A stretch of DNA of 33,026 nucleotides. Origin: Anaerolineae bacterium (lineage in GTDB: Bacteria > Chloroflexota > Anaerolineae > Anaerolineales > RBG-16-64-43). Shown piece after piece: positions 23,174 to 31,538 of this stretch. The notes under the pieces were generated by a model. It was not told the DNA's origin and did no database searches. It worked only from the letters and a program-made list of their open reading frames with translations. The translations under genes and the position numbers were made by a program. Every line of letters starts with the position of its first letter. The first letter of the stretch is position 1. The stretch lies in NCBI GenBank assembly GCA_003141675.1, contig PLND01000076.1:2645-35670 (forward strand). Reading direction: 5' to 3'.

Positions 23174-26100
23174 ATGACTGGATTTGGAATATACCGGAAA
23201 TTCGGCCCGATCCTACTTAGCCTCGCCGCGCTGCTACTCCTGGGCGCGGGGGGCTATTCGTCCCTACCCTCCGCCGTAGCCGGTACGCCTACTCCCGGCG
23301 ACCGCGACCGCATTATTGCGCTCGTCGCCGAGAAGGTGCAGGAGCATCAGGAGGTGATGGCCTTCCATATATATACCGTATCGGTGGAGGAGATTCTCTT
23401 CTCCCAGGACGGCGGCTGGGCTCTGGCCACCCTGAACTACAAACAGCCGGATACCGGCGATGTGATCCCCACCGAACCCGGGCTCGCCATCGGCCGCCGT
23501 ACCGTCGACGATTGGACCGTGACCGTTCAGGCGGATTCCGACTGGGCCGCTGTGCTCCAGGCGGCGCCAGAGGATCTGATCCCGTCCGACACCAAGCGCC
23601 AGTACTCCCCCCCTTCCGCAGACGAACAGCACGCGATGGCCAAGACCTTCACCGGTTACAAGCTCCCCTGGCCGGCCGGGGAAACGAAACGGCTTACCCA
23701 GAGCGTGTCCCATCCCGCGACGGAAACGTATGCTTTCGATTTCGCCGATTCCACCACACCGATGTTCCCGCTGGTAGCCTCGCGGGCCGGGACGGTGAAG
23801 TACGCCGTGTGGACTTATCCCAATGGCTATTGGGACGGGAACGCCAACCACGCGAACTACCTGGTGCTGGAAGATACCTCGACGGTTCCCACCAGCTACA
23901 TGGTGTATCTGCACCTGGCCCAAAACAGCATTCCGGTTGCGCTGCGCACGCACGGCGCGCACGTCTACCGCGGGCAATTCATCGCAATCGCCGATGATAC
24001 CGGCTATTCGACCGGCAGCCACCTGCACTTCCAGGTGCATACCAACGCCGGTTCGTGGTGGGGCAATTCGGTCGACATTACCTTCGACGACGTTTCGATC
24101 AACGGCGGCCGCCCGCGCACGCCCACCGAAGCTTCCGCGTACGGCGGGCAGGGCTCGTGGTACTACACGTCGGCCAACAACTCCGGCACCGATTTCACAC
24201 CGCCTGATGCCGGGCTCACCGCTCCCGCCGACCAGTCGGTGGTAAATCTCACCACCGTCCAACTCCAGGGCTATGCCACCGATTCAGGCACCGGGTTCAG
24301 CCATGCCTACTTCATCGCCAACACTGGCGACGGATGGCAGCAAGTCGGCCCGATCTTTTCCTCCTCGCCGTTCACTTACGATTGGGACTTGTGCGGGGCG
24401 CAACTTCCGGCCGGCGCGATCAACCTCTCGCTGCGCGCCTGGGACCGCGACGGAAACGAAACGGTCGGATACCCCGGCCTTCGTTTGATTATCCACGCCA
24501 ACTCCTGCCCGCCCCCGCCGCCCGCATGCACACCGACCCCGGACCAGGTGGCGCTGTACGCGGGTAAGGATTTCGGCGGCGATTGCATCGTCGAGGGGAC
24601 GGGCGACTACGCCAACGGTTCGGTACTGGCCCCCGTGGGAGCCGAACACGCGGAATCCATCCGCGTCGGCGCCAACGTTCTGGCCACGCTGTACAGCGAT
24701 AACAATTATTCCGGAAGGGTGGAGGCGTTCGATTCCGACGACCGGAACCTCGCAGACAACCCGATCGGCGCCGATACGGTCCGGTCGATGCGGATCACAT
24801 CGCGCACCGTCACGCCCGGTGTCGCCACGATGGTCTGGCCGCCGGAAGGCGCGACGTTCCAGCGCGGCGATTCAATCGTGCTCTTCTGGCGCACCGGCCT
24901 TTCGGCCCTCTTTACCGGCGTCGAGTTTTCCACCACCGGAGGGCTGGGCGAGCAGCGCTTGCCCTATCATGTGCTGGAAGGCAACGATAACTCGACCCTC
25001 GGCACGCAAACCTGGTATTTGATCCAACGTTCGTGCGCGGGGAACCCCGCTTGTATCAGCGATTGGCAGGATCGGCGCTGGACGGTCGTGGCCGCGCCGA
25101 CCTGGCCGGCCGCGGTCAACGCGCCGTTCAGCGACGGGATCGAGGGCGACGTTTCCAAATGGAGCGCAAGTGGCTTCTGGCGCGTCACCTCCAGCCCCGT
25201 GAATAACGGAACCCACGCCTGGGTCTACAACCAGGCGGGAAGCTCGACCTATAACAACGGCTCTCCGAACTACGGCTTTCTCACCTCGCCGCCGATTAAC
25301 ATCCCCGCCACCGGTTACTCCCTGAACTTCAAATACTGGTTCGACGGGGAAGGCGCCAACCCGCATTGGGATCAGCGCCGAATCCAGATCGCGGTCGACG
25401 GCGGGAATTATGCCAACCTCTACCAGCTCACCGACGACGCGCAACGAGTATGGCAATCCGCCCCCTTCCTCGACCTCTCGGGATATGCCGGCCATACGAT
25501 CCGCGTGCGCTTTGCATTCTATTCGGGGGATGAAATCGGCAATGCCAACACCGGCTGGGCAATCGACGATTTTTCCGTCGCCGCGGCAATCGCGCCCGCC
25601 TGCGGCGATACGAACGAACCGAATAATTCCCCGGATGCCGCCACGCCGGTTTCCACCGCCGCGCCGGTGAACGGGCAGATCTGCCCCGCGGGCGATGAGG
25701 ATTATTACAGTTTCACCGCAACCGGGGCGAGCCGCATTGTCGCCAACCTCGACGGCGTGACCGCGCTCAAACCGCACATGGAGATTCTCGACGGCGACGG
25801 GACGAGCGTGCTGGCTTCCTCCGACGCCGCATCGGTGGGTTATCAGCTTCCGGGCGCCGGAACGTATTACGTCAAAGTGCGCTCGCAAAACCATCCGGGC
25901 GAGGGCGGGACCGATCACGGATATACGCTCAGGCTTCTTGTAGATTCCGATCTTCCAACCGTCTCGTGGGTGACTCCCTCGCAATCGGGCCAGTTCCTGG
26001 CCGCCCTGCCGGTGAACCTCGTCGTCTCGGCCGCCGACAGCGGCGGAATCCAGAAGGTGGAAATTTACAGTCACTCCTCGGATTGGACCGGCGGCAACTG

Positions 26101-26950
26101 GACGGCCGTATGCACCGACACCGACGGTTCCAATGGTTGGTCCTGTCCGCTCGATCCGGCCACGCTGCCGGAGGGATCGGCATTGGCCTTCCAGGCGGTG
26201 GCCACTGATTGGGTCGGGAACCAGATGGTCGCGGTGGTATGGGGAATCGCCAACGACCTCACCCCGCCGGCGCTCTCCGTCACGCCCCTCCCGGCCACGC
26301 AGGATTCCACCGTGGTCAATCTGAACTGGATTGCGAGCGATTCCTTCTCCGGCCTCGATTCCTTCCGCGTGCAATTGCGGATCGACGGCGGATCGTGGGC
26401 CGACTGGCTCACCGGCTTGGCGCCGGACACCCGCCAAACAGTTTACGCCGCGCAGCCCGGACACAGCTATGCCTTCCGCGTTCTCGCCCTCGACCGCGCC
26501 GGGAATATCTCGCAATCCGAAGTCTCCACTACGATCAAAGGTTGTACTCCGGACTCGTTCGAATCCGATAATTCCGCGCTGTTTGCCAAGGAACTGGTGC
26601 CGGGCACGGCCCAGCGGCACGCCATCTGCCCGTCGGGCGACGAGGATTGGGGATTCTTCCAGGCAACCGCCGGCACAACCTACCTCATGCGCGCGCTCGC
26701 GCAAGGACCCACGGCCTGGATCGTGCTCGATCTCATCGACAGCGACGGGACTACCCGACTGCTGCGGGCCCTCCCGCCTTCCGCGGGTATGATCGGGCAA
26801 GGCGCCACACTTTGTTGGACCGCCCCGCGTGACGGAATTTTCTTCCTGCGCGCCGCGCACCAGGACGCGATGGCCGCCGGCGATGATACGGCGTACGATC
26901 TGATCGTCACCAGAGGCTACTGCGGTTTCCTGCCGGGCATCCTTCGCTAG
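23174..26950 (+). CDS. Large secreted multidomain protein with M23-like peptidase domain
   Basis: The 1258-residue exported protein begins with a signal peptide (about 8-37). An M23/LysM-associated-like fold covers about 185-290, with TYAFDFAD, SYMVYLHL (His247) and the TGSHLHFQVH motif (His283, His285). The first M23 zinc histidine expected four residues before Asp189 is not in place (Thr there), so catalysis is doubtful. Then follow an Ig-like segment (about 345-445), a beta/gamma-crystallin-like segment (about 456-545: VALYAGKDFGG, VLATLYSDNNYSG), and a jelly-roll or MAM-like domain (about 650-805). A pre-peptidase C-terminal domain (about 810-925), Ig-like and FN3-like domains, and a second pre-peptidase domain (about 1120-1250) complete it. 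It ends GYCGFLPGILR, recalling the Leu-Pro-rich C-termini common on Chloroflexota secreted proteins. Surface-binding or wall-associated function is inferred. Confidence 0.85.
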   Translation: MTGFGIYRKFGPILLSLAALLLLGAGGYSSLPSAVAGTPTPGDRDRIIALVAEKVQEHQEVMAFHIYTVSVEEILFSQDGGWALATLNYKQPDTGDVIPTEPGLAIGRRTVDDWTVTVQADSDWAAVLQAAPEDLIPSDTKRQYSPPSADEQHAMAKTFTGYKLPWPAGETKRLTQSVSHPATETYAFDFADSTTPMFPLVASRAGTVKYAVWTYPNGYWDGNANHANYLVLEDTSTVPTSYMVYLHLAQNSIPVALRTHGAHVYRGQFIAIADDTGYSTGSHLHFQVHTNAGSWWGNSVDITFDDVSINGGRPRTPTEASAYGGQGSWYYTSANNSGTDFTPPDAGLTAPADQSVVNLTTVQLQGYATDSGTGFSHAYFIANTGDGWQQVGPIFSSSPFTYDWDLCGAQLPAGAINLSLRAWDRDGNETVGYPGLRLIIHANSCPPPPPACTPTPDQVALYAGKDFGGDCIVEGTGDYANGSVLAPVGAEHAESIRVGANVLATLYSDNNYSGRVEAFDSDDRNLADNPIGADTVRSMRITSRTVTPGVATMVWPPEGATFQRGDSIVLFWRTGLSALFTGVEFSTTGGLGEQRLPYHVLEGNDNSTLGTQTWYLIQRSCAGNPACISDWQDRRWTVVAAPTWPAAVNAPFSDGIEGDVSKWSASGFWRVTSSPVNNGTHAWVYNQAGSSTYNNGSPNYGFLTSPPINIPATGYSLNFKYWFDGEGANPHWDQRRIQIAVDGGNYANLYQLTDDAQRVWQSAPFLDLSGYAGHTIRVRFAFYSGDEIGNANTGWAIDDFSVAAAIAPACGDTNEPNNSPDAATPVSTAAPVNGQICPAGDEDYYSFTATGASRIVANLDGVTALKPHMEILDGDGTSVLASSDAASVGYQLPGAGTYYVKVRSQNHPGEGGTDHGYTLRLLVDSDLPTVSWVTPSQSGQFLAALPVNLVVSAADSGGIQKVEIYSHSSDWTGGNWTAVCTDTDGSNGWSCPLDPATLPEGSALAFQAVATDWVGNQMVAVVWGIANDLTPPALSVTPLPATQDSTVVNLNWIASDSFSGLDSFRVQLRIDGGSWADWLTGLAPDTRQTVYAAQPGHSYAFRVLALDRAGNISQSEVSTTIKGCTPDSFESDNSALFAKELVPGTAQRHAICPSGDEDWGFFQATAGTTYLMRALAQGPTAWIVLDLIDSDGTTRLLRALPPSAGMIGQGATLCWTAPRDGIFFLRAAHQDAMAAGDDTAYDLIVTRGYCGFLPGILR

Positions 26951-26975
26951 TGGTATTATCGCTTCAAGCGCCGCC

Positions 26976-27983
26976 ATGAAGCTCGTCATCCAGATCCCCT
27001 GTTACAACGAAGAACAAATATTGCCCGCGACGCTGCGGGCGCTTCCGCGCCGCATTCCGGGCGTGGATGCCGTCGAGCTGCTTGTGATCGACGACGGCAG
27101 CAGCGACGGCACGGCCGAAGCCGCGCGGAAATCCGGGGCGGACGCGGTGATCGCGCTGCCGAAGCATGCCGGCCTGGCGGCGGCTTTTACCGCCGGGCTG
27201 GAAGCAGCGCTGGCGCGCGGCGCGGATGTGATCGTCAACACCGACGCCGACAACCAGTATTCTGCCGCCGACATTCCCGCGCTGATCGAACCGATCCTTG
27301 CGGGCCGGGCCGAACTGACAGTGGGAGACCGCGGTGCGGCGGGGATGAAGCGGTTCTCCCTCGCGAAGCGACTCTTCCAGCGGATGGGAAGCGCGCTGAT
27401 CGGATTGGCTTCCGGGATGCGAATCCCCGACGCGGCCAGCGGTTTCCGTGCCTACTCGCGGAATGCCGCGCTGCGCACGCTGGTGATGAGCAATTTCTCC
27501 TATACTCTCGAAACGCTGATCCAGGCCGGTGCCCGGCGCGAGGCGGTGGAATTCGTCCCCGTCCGCACCAACCCGCCCGTGCGCCCCTCGCGCCTGGCCG
27601 ACGGCATTCTCCATTACCTGATCTTTTCCGGAGCCACACTTCTGCGCTCGTTTGTGATGTACCGCCCTCTGCGCGTGTTTTCGATTCTCGGCAGTTTGTT
27701 CTTCGCCGCCGGGCTGACGCTCGGCGCGCGCTATCTCTACTTCGCCGCTTCGGGCTTCGGCGCCGGACATGTGCAATCGGTCATCCTCGCCGCCGTGCTG
27801 CTCATCGTCGGGATCCAAATCTTCCTCATCGGGCTGGTGGCTGATCTGATCGGCTTCAACCGTCGGATTCTGGAAGAGACCCTCTTCCGCACGCGCCGGA
27901 TGGAATTGGACCGGGCGGCGGAGGGACAAACCCGGTCGGGAAAAACAAAACTGCGCGCGCGTTCGCGCGCCAAGAAGCGTTGA
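26976..27983 (+). CDS. GT2 glycosyltransferase with C-terminal membrane helices
   Basis: The 335-residue protein has an N-terminal GT-A domain of the GT2 family: VIQIPCYNEEQILPATL, LLVIDDGSSDGTAEAA, HAGLAAAFTAGLEAAL, VNTDADNQYSAADI (the DxD-type metal site), and later AASGFRAYSR. Two hydrophobic helices follow (about 240-265 and 270-295: ILGSLFFAAGLTLGARYLYF, VILAAVLLIVGIQIFLIGLV), with a very basic tail. This layout resembles dolichol-phosphate-mannose synthase-like or ArnC/GtrB-like enzymes that move sugar to a lipid carrier. The donor sugar is unknown. It starts 25 bases after the M23-like gene with no strong ribosome binding site, and the GT4 gene follows. Confidence 0.92.
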   Translation: MKLVIQIPCYNEEQILPATLRALPRRIPGVDAVELLVIDDGSSDGTAEAARKSGADAVIALPKHAGLAAAFTAGLEAALARGADVIVNTDADNQYSAADIPALIEPILAGRAELTVGDRGAAGMKRFSLAKRLFQRMGSALIGLASGMRIPDAASGFRAYSRNAALRTLVMSNFSYTLETLIQAGARREAVEFVPVRTNPPVRPSRLADGILHYLIFSGATLLRSFVMYRPLRVFSILGSLFFAAGLTLGARYLYFAASGFGAGHVQSVILAAVLLIVGIQIFLIGLVADLIGFNRRILEETLFRTRRMELDRAAEGQTRSGKTKLRARSRAKKR

Positions 27984-27997
27984 CCATCCTATTCTCC

Positions 27998-28057
27998 TTC
28001 CCCTTCTCCCCTTCCCGTTATACGGGAAGGAGGAAGGGGCCGGGAGATGGAGGATGA
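27998..28057. repeat. TTCCTTCTCC-type palindromic repeat, copy 2, contributing the GT4 ribosome binding site
   Basis: CTTCCCGT (28011-28018) and ACGGGAAG (28022-28029) form an 8-bp stem, and the flanks CCCCTTCTCC and GGAGGAAGGGG extend it with one bulge. The trailing CCGGGAGATGGAGGATGAG resembles CCGGGATGAGGG of copy 1. The GGAGG at 28049-28053 is the best Shine-Dalgarno for the ATG at 28059, so the repeat appears to supply a translation signal. Confidence 0.55.
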
Positions 28058-28058
28058 G

Positions 28059-29288
28059 ATGGAAGGTCGAAACATTTCTATGCTATCCGTCTGCGTCGCC
28101 ACCACATCCTTCCCCCGCTGGGAAGGCGATTACCGCGGGACCTTCATTTGGGAAGCGTGCCGCGCGCTCTCTATGCTCGGCACGCATGTGCTCGTCGTCG
28201 CGCCGCACGCCGAGGGGGCGAAGACCCATGAGGACATGGCGGGCGTGGAAATTTTCCGCCCGCGGTATCTCCGTCCGGAGCGTTGGGAGATTCTCTTGGA
28301 TACGCCCGGCGGATTGCCGGTTGTGTGGGAGAAGGGCGGCCCGGGACGGCTGATCGTGCTTCCGCTGCTGGCCGCGCATGCGCTGGCCATCGCGCGGATC
28401 GCCCCCCGGTGCGATCTAATTCACGCCAATTGGACCTTTTCCGCGTTCGCCGCCGGTCTTGCCGCGCCGATCCACCGCCGCCCGATCGTCTGCACCGTGC
28501 AGGGCAGCGACATCTATCGCGCCGCGCGCATCCCCTTCGCCGCCGGATTGGCCCGGCGGGCGCTGCGCGGCGCTCGAAAGGTGATCGCACTCAGCGCGTC
28601 GCTGGCCGAGGGCGCCGCGGCGCTGGGCGTGGATCCGGATCGGATCGCGGTCATTCCCAACGGTGTGGACGGAGCGAGGTTTCACCCCAACGGAACCCCG
28701 CGCGAACCCGTCCTGCTTTTCGCCGGATCGCTCATCGAGCGCAAAGGGCTGCGCGCGCTGCTCAATGCGATGGCGCTGATCCACCGCCGGCATCCCGCGC
28801 ACCGTCTGGTGCTGATCGGCGACGGTCCCAAGCGCGCGGAACTCGAAACACAGGCTCGGACCCTGGGCATCGGCGAGGCGGTGTATTTCACGGGGAGTCT
28901 TTCGCCCGAAGAGGTCGCCCGATGGATGCGGCGCGCCGAGTTGTTCGTCCTGCCCTCGCTCGAAGAAGGACAGGGCGTGGCCTTGCTCGAAGCATTGGCC
29001 TCCGGAACGCCAAGCGTAGCGGGCCGTGCGGGCGGAATCCCCGAAGTGCTTTCCCCGCAGTGGGGGATAATGGTCGAGCCGGGGAATCCGGAAGCGTTGG
29101 CGGATTCCATTTTAGGATTGATCGACTCGCCCTCGAGCCGTCAGGCGATGGGACGCGCCGCGGCCGCCGACGTACACGCCGTTTACGATTGGCCCGTGGT
29201 TGCCCGCCGCATTCTCGACGTTTACCGGGAAGCGCTTGAAGTTCACACACCGGTTCTCCGCCAAGTAGGAAATTCCGGCCAGGTATGA
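28059..29288 (+). CDS. GT4-family glycosyltransferase
   Basis: The ~409-residue protein is a GT-B-fold GT4 retaining glycosyltransferase. The N-terminal domain has SFPRWEGDYRGTFIWEA, VVAPHAEGAKTHEDMAGVE and DLIHANWTFSAFAAGL. The C-terminal domain holds IPNGVDGARFHP, LLFAGSLIERKGLRALL (donor-binding), GDGPKRAELE and the E-x7-E motif in LPSLEEGQGVALLEALASGTP. Sugar and acceptor are unknown. It is adjacent to the GT2 gene, so both may build the same surface glycan. The start is taken at 28059, with GGAGG 5 bases upstream; 28047 and 28080 are in-frame alternatives. Confidence 0.93.
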   Translation: MEGRNISMLSVCVATTSFPRWEGDYRGTFIWEACRALSMLGTHVLVVAPHAEGAKTHEDMAGVEIFRPRYLRPERWEILLDTPGGLPVVWEKGGPGRLIVLPLLAAHALAIARIAPRCDLIHANWTFSAFAAGLAAPIHRRPIVCTVQGSDIYRAARIPFAAGLARRALRGARKVIALSASLAEGAAALGVDPDRIAVIPNGVDGARFHPNGTPREPVLLFAGSLIERKGLRALLNAMALIHRRHPAHRLVLIGDGPKRAELETQARTLGIGEAVYFTGSLSPEEVARWMRRAELFVLPSLEEGQGVALLEALASGTPSVAGRAGGIPEVLSPQWGIMVEPGNPEALADSILGLIDSPSSRQAMGRAAAADVHAVYDWPVVARRILDVYREALEVHTPVLRQVGNSGQV

Positions 29289-29320
29289 TATGGTTTAAGG
29301 CGTCCACCAAGGAGGAGCTG

Positions 29321-30865
29321 ATGACCCACCGAGCCTTGATAAATCGGAAAGTTGCGATTGCCGCGGTTGCGGTTTTTTCCGCGTTGACCTTCTCCCTCCC
29401 GACGCCTGTTCAAGCCGCCGCCACCGCGAAGCTCCTGAGCACCAACTTCACCCTGGTGAACTTGGATAAAAACAATCCGGCCACCGGCTCGATCTCCTAT
29501 CTGCTCGATAGCGGCGCGGCCTGGCCGGGTGTTTCCGCCGGCAACCTCAGCTTCAGTCTGCCGCCCAACGGCGGTTCGATTCAGATCAAACAGTATTTCG
29601 ATCCGACCATGCAACCCGGACGCGGATCGGTCGTGATCGCCTCCGATAACCCGGTGGGCGCCATCGTGCAGATCCAGGCGCGCGGACAGGTTCCCACCCA
29701 GGGAGCCTACACCGGCTTTCTGGAAGGGCGCACCGTCTTCTACGTGCCCCTCGCGGCGCGCAACCGGTCCACGCTCAGCGGCGTAGCCAACAGCCAAATC
29801 ATCATCCAGAACGCCGATTCCGACGCGGTCACCGTGACGGTGGATTTAATTCCCAATGCCGGCTTAAGCGGCAGTTACACGAAAACCATCGATTCGCTTG
29901 CGCCCGGCGTTTCCTATTATTACGATCTTTCGATGGAGACCAACCTTCCCGACGATTGGGTCGGCTCGGCGGTGGTCACCGCGCTGGACGGGAAGAAGAT
30001 CACGGTGGTATCCAACTTCTTCCAGGGCGCCGACATTCTGCAAACCTTTGACGCCTTTCCTGCGGAAGACCTCGGCCCGCAGTGGATCGTGCCGATCTTT
30101 TTCTCGCGCTTGGATAACGGCCTGAGCACAGTGATCACGGTGCAAAATATCGGCGGGGCGGAGATCGCCGCCGGCGCGCTGGCGATGCATTGCACCACCA
30201 TCTGGGGCAACACCCCGGCGGAACTGAACTTCACTAATCCCACGGCGATCGCGACCAACGGATCCTATTCGTTCAATCCGATCGGCGACGCGCAATTGTA
30301 TCCGGTGGGTTGGACAGGAACGTGCGATCTGCACGCGGCCGGGGCGAATCTCGCAGCGATTGTCCAGATGCGCTACTACAACTCGCCCAGCGGCAACATC
30401 GGCGCCTCGGCCTACGAGGCAGTGCGCGCCGGCGGGACTGACCGGGTGATGTTCATCCCGCTGGTGGCCAAGGTGCTGCCGAACGGGTTTGCCAGCGTGG
30501 TCGGGATCCGCAATCTCGGTACCAGCGCAACCACGCTCAAACTGTTCTATATTCCCGCCACCAACGGCAACTGCCCCGTTTCCACCTGCGACATTAACCA
30601 CGACGGCAATGTGGACGCGGCCGACACAATCGAGGTGGACGGCGTGATCATCCCCGGCAGCAGCAGCCTGCAGCGCAACCACCGGCTGGGGACCGGCACC
30701 CAGAGCAGTGAAGCGGAAAACACGTTGCCCGACAACTGGGAAGGATCACTGCGGATCGAATCCTACGCTCAGCCGATCGACGGCTACGTCCAGCTGACCT
30801 ACTACAAGAACGTCAGCGGCGACCAGTTCATGGCGCATCGCGCGTTCACCCGCGCCCTTCCGTAA
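29321..30865 (+). CDS. Secreted protein of four tandem modules with an inserted EF-hand loop
   Basis: The 514-residue protein has a signal peptide (about 1-33, ending QAAA). It then carries four tandem ~115-residue modules. The second half of each shows a pattern like LPDDWVGSAVVTALDG: LPDDWVGSAVV (209-219), PVGWTGTCDLH (328-338), LPDNWEGSLRI (469-479), and a divergent first copy QPGRGSVVIAS (98-108). The first half of modules 2-4 is VFYVPLAARN (139-148), WIVPIFFSRL (255-264) and MFIPLVAKVL (377-386), each followed by a Q/R-N motif (QIIIQNADSD, VITVQNIGG, VVGIRNLGT). In module 4 an insertion GNCPVSTCDINHDGNVDAAD (416-435) contains a dockerin-like calcium loop (Asp424, Asn426, Asp428, Asn430). 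No known family is recognised. ATG 29321 has AAGGAGGAG upstream. Confidence 0.78.
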   Translation: MTHRALINRKVAIAAVAVFSALTFSLPTPVQAAATAKLLSTNFTLVNLDKNNPATGSISYLLDSGAAWPGVSAGNLSFSLPPNGGSIQIKQYFDPTMQPGRGSVVIASDNPVGAIVQIQARGQVPTQGAYTGFLEGRTVFYVPLAARNRSTLSGVANSQIIIQNADSDAVTVTVDLIPNAGLSGSYTKTIDSLAPGVSYYYDLSMETNLPDDWVGSAVVTALDGKKITVVSNFFQGADILQTFDAFPAEDLGPQWIVPIFFSRLDNGLSTVITVQNIGGAEIAAGALAMHCTTIWGNTPAELNFTNPTAIATNGSYSFNPIGDAQLYPVGWTGTCDLHAAGANLAAIVQMRYYNSPSGNIGASAYEAVRAGGTDRVMFIPLVAKVLPNGFASVVGIRNLGTSATTLKLFYIPATNGNCPVSTCDINHDGNVDAADTIEVDGVIIPGSSSLQRNHRLGTGTQSSEAENTLPDNWEGSLRIESYAQPIDGYVQLTYYKNVSGDQFMAHRAFTRALP

Positions 30866-31398
30866 TGAAGCGTTCGCTGATCGGATGCATTTTGTTGGGT
30901 CTGGCTCTCGCCGGTTGCAAGCCGGCACGCACGCCTGTCGCCACGGGCGCCGATCCCTACCCGGCCGACGGGAAATACTTCGGACCGGTGGCGACCGATG
31001 CGGAAAAGGTCCTCCTCACTCCGTTGCCGCCCTCCGACGCTCCCCAGCCCGAAGCGGGCATGGCCGCACTTTCCGGTGCGCTGTATTCCTACACTATAAA
31101 TAAAATCATCCCCGAGACGATGTTCTATCTGACCAAAGCCCAAGGGGATAATCGCGACTCGATGCCGGGATTTCTGGCCGGCCCGGATGCTACCCTCGGC
31201 GACCTCGTCGAACATTCCGATCCCTATGGAAACTTTCAATTGGCTGACATTCCGCCAGGACGTTACTTCTTAATCGTTTCCGCCCCCTACAATTGGTGCC
31301 CGGCTGAGGCTTCTCTGGGCGACCCGACCCCGCGGCTGATCATCCTCTCGGCAGGCGACCGGTTGGCGCTTGGAATCGTGTATGTCTCGTGGCCGTGA
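30865..31398 (+). CDS. Predicted lipoprotein with carboxypeptidase-regulatory-like fold
   Basis: The 177-residue product has a type II signal peptide with lipobox LALAGC (Cys18), so it should be lipid-anchored. It then has GALYSYTINKIIPETMFYL, followed by DPYGNFQLADIPPGRYFLIVSAP, the strand-loop common to carboxypeptidase regulatory-like/SpaA-type beta-sandwich domains (GxFxLxxIPPGxYxL). It ends with a hydrophobic LALGIVYVSWP. The ATG overlaps the TAA of the preceding gene (TAATG at 30863-30867), indicating translational coupling, so the two products probably act together at the cell surface. No enzyme motif is visible. Confidence 0.85.
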   Translation: MKRSLIGCILLGLALAGCKPARTPVATGADPYPADGKYFGPVATDAEKVLLTPLPPSDAPQPEAGMAALSGALYSYTINKIIPETMFYLTKAQGDNRDSMPGFLAGPDATLGDLVEHSDPYGNFQLADIPPGRYFLIVSAPYNWCPAEASLGDPTPRLIILSAGDRLALGIVYVSWP

Positions 31399-31410
31399 TC
31401 CATTATTCTG

Positions 31411-31474
31411 TACGCGGATTTCGCAGAACAAACGGATTACTCGGAATGTATTTACATTATTGGAAATCCGCGTA
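31411..31474. repeat. TACGCGGATTTC inverted repeat upstream of the nuclease/TIR-like gene
   Basis: TACGCGGATTTC (31411-31422) and GAAATCCGCGTA (31463-31474) are perfect 12-bp inverted repeats 40 bases apart. Inside them AATGTA (31445-31450) and TACATT (31453-31458) form a second palindrome. Nested palindromes are common in intergenic repeats but could also form a terminator for the lipoprotein operon. Confidence 0.6.
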
Positions 31475-31538
31475 ATCCGCGAACAGATTTCTTCTGCGGA
31501 GTAAATTGCGGCCAACGCATGTTTTTGGGAGACGGTTT

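Noticed and set aside
24872-26989. Long open frame of about 705 codons on the minus strand
   Set aside because: It is fully antisense to the well-supported secreted M23-like protein; the translation is Arg/Gly/Val-rich with no domain, and arises from the high GC content.
31506-31538. Upstream extension of the nuclease/TIR-like protein (start at 31506)
   Set aside because: The extra 11 residues lack a ribosome binding site, while GGGAG precedes the ATG at 31539.
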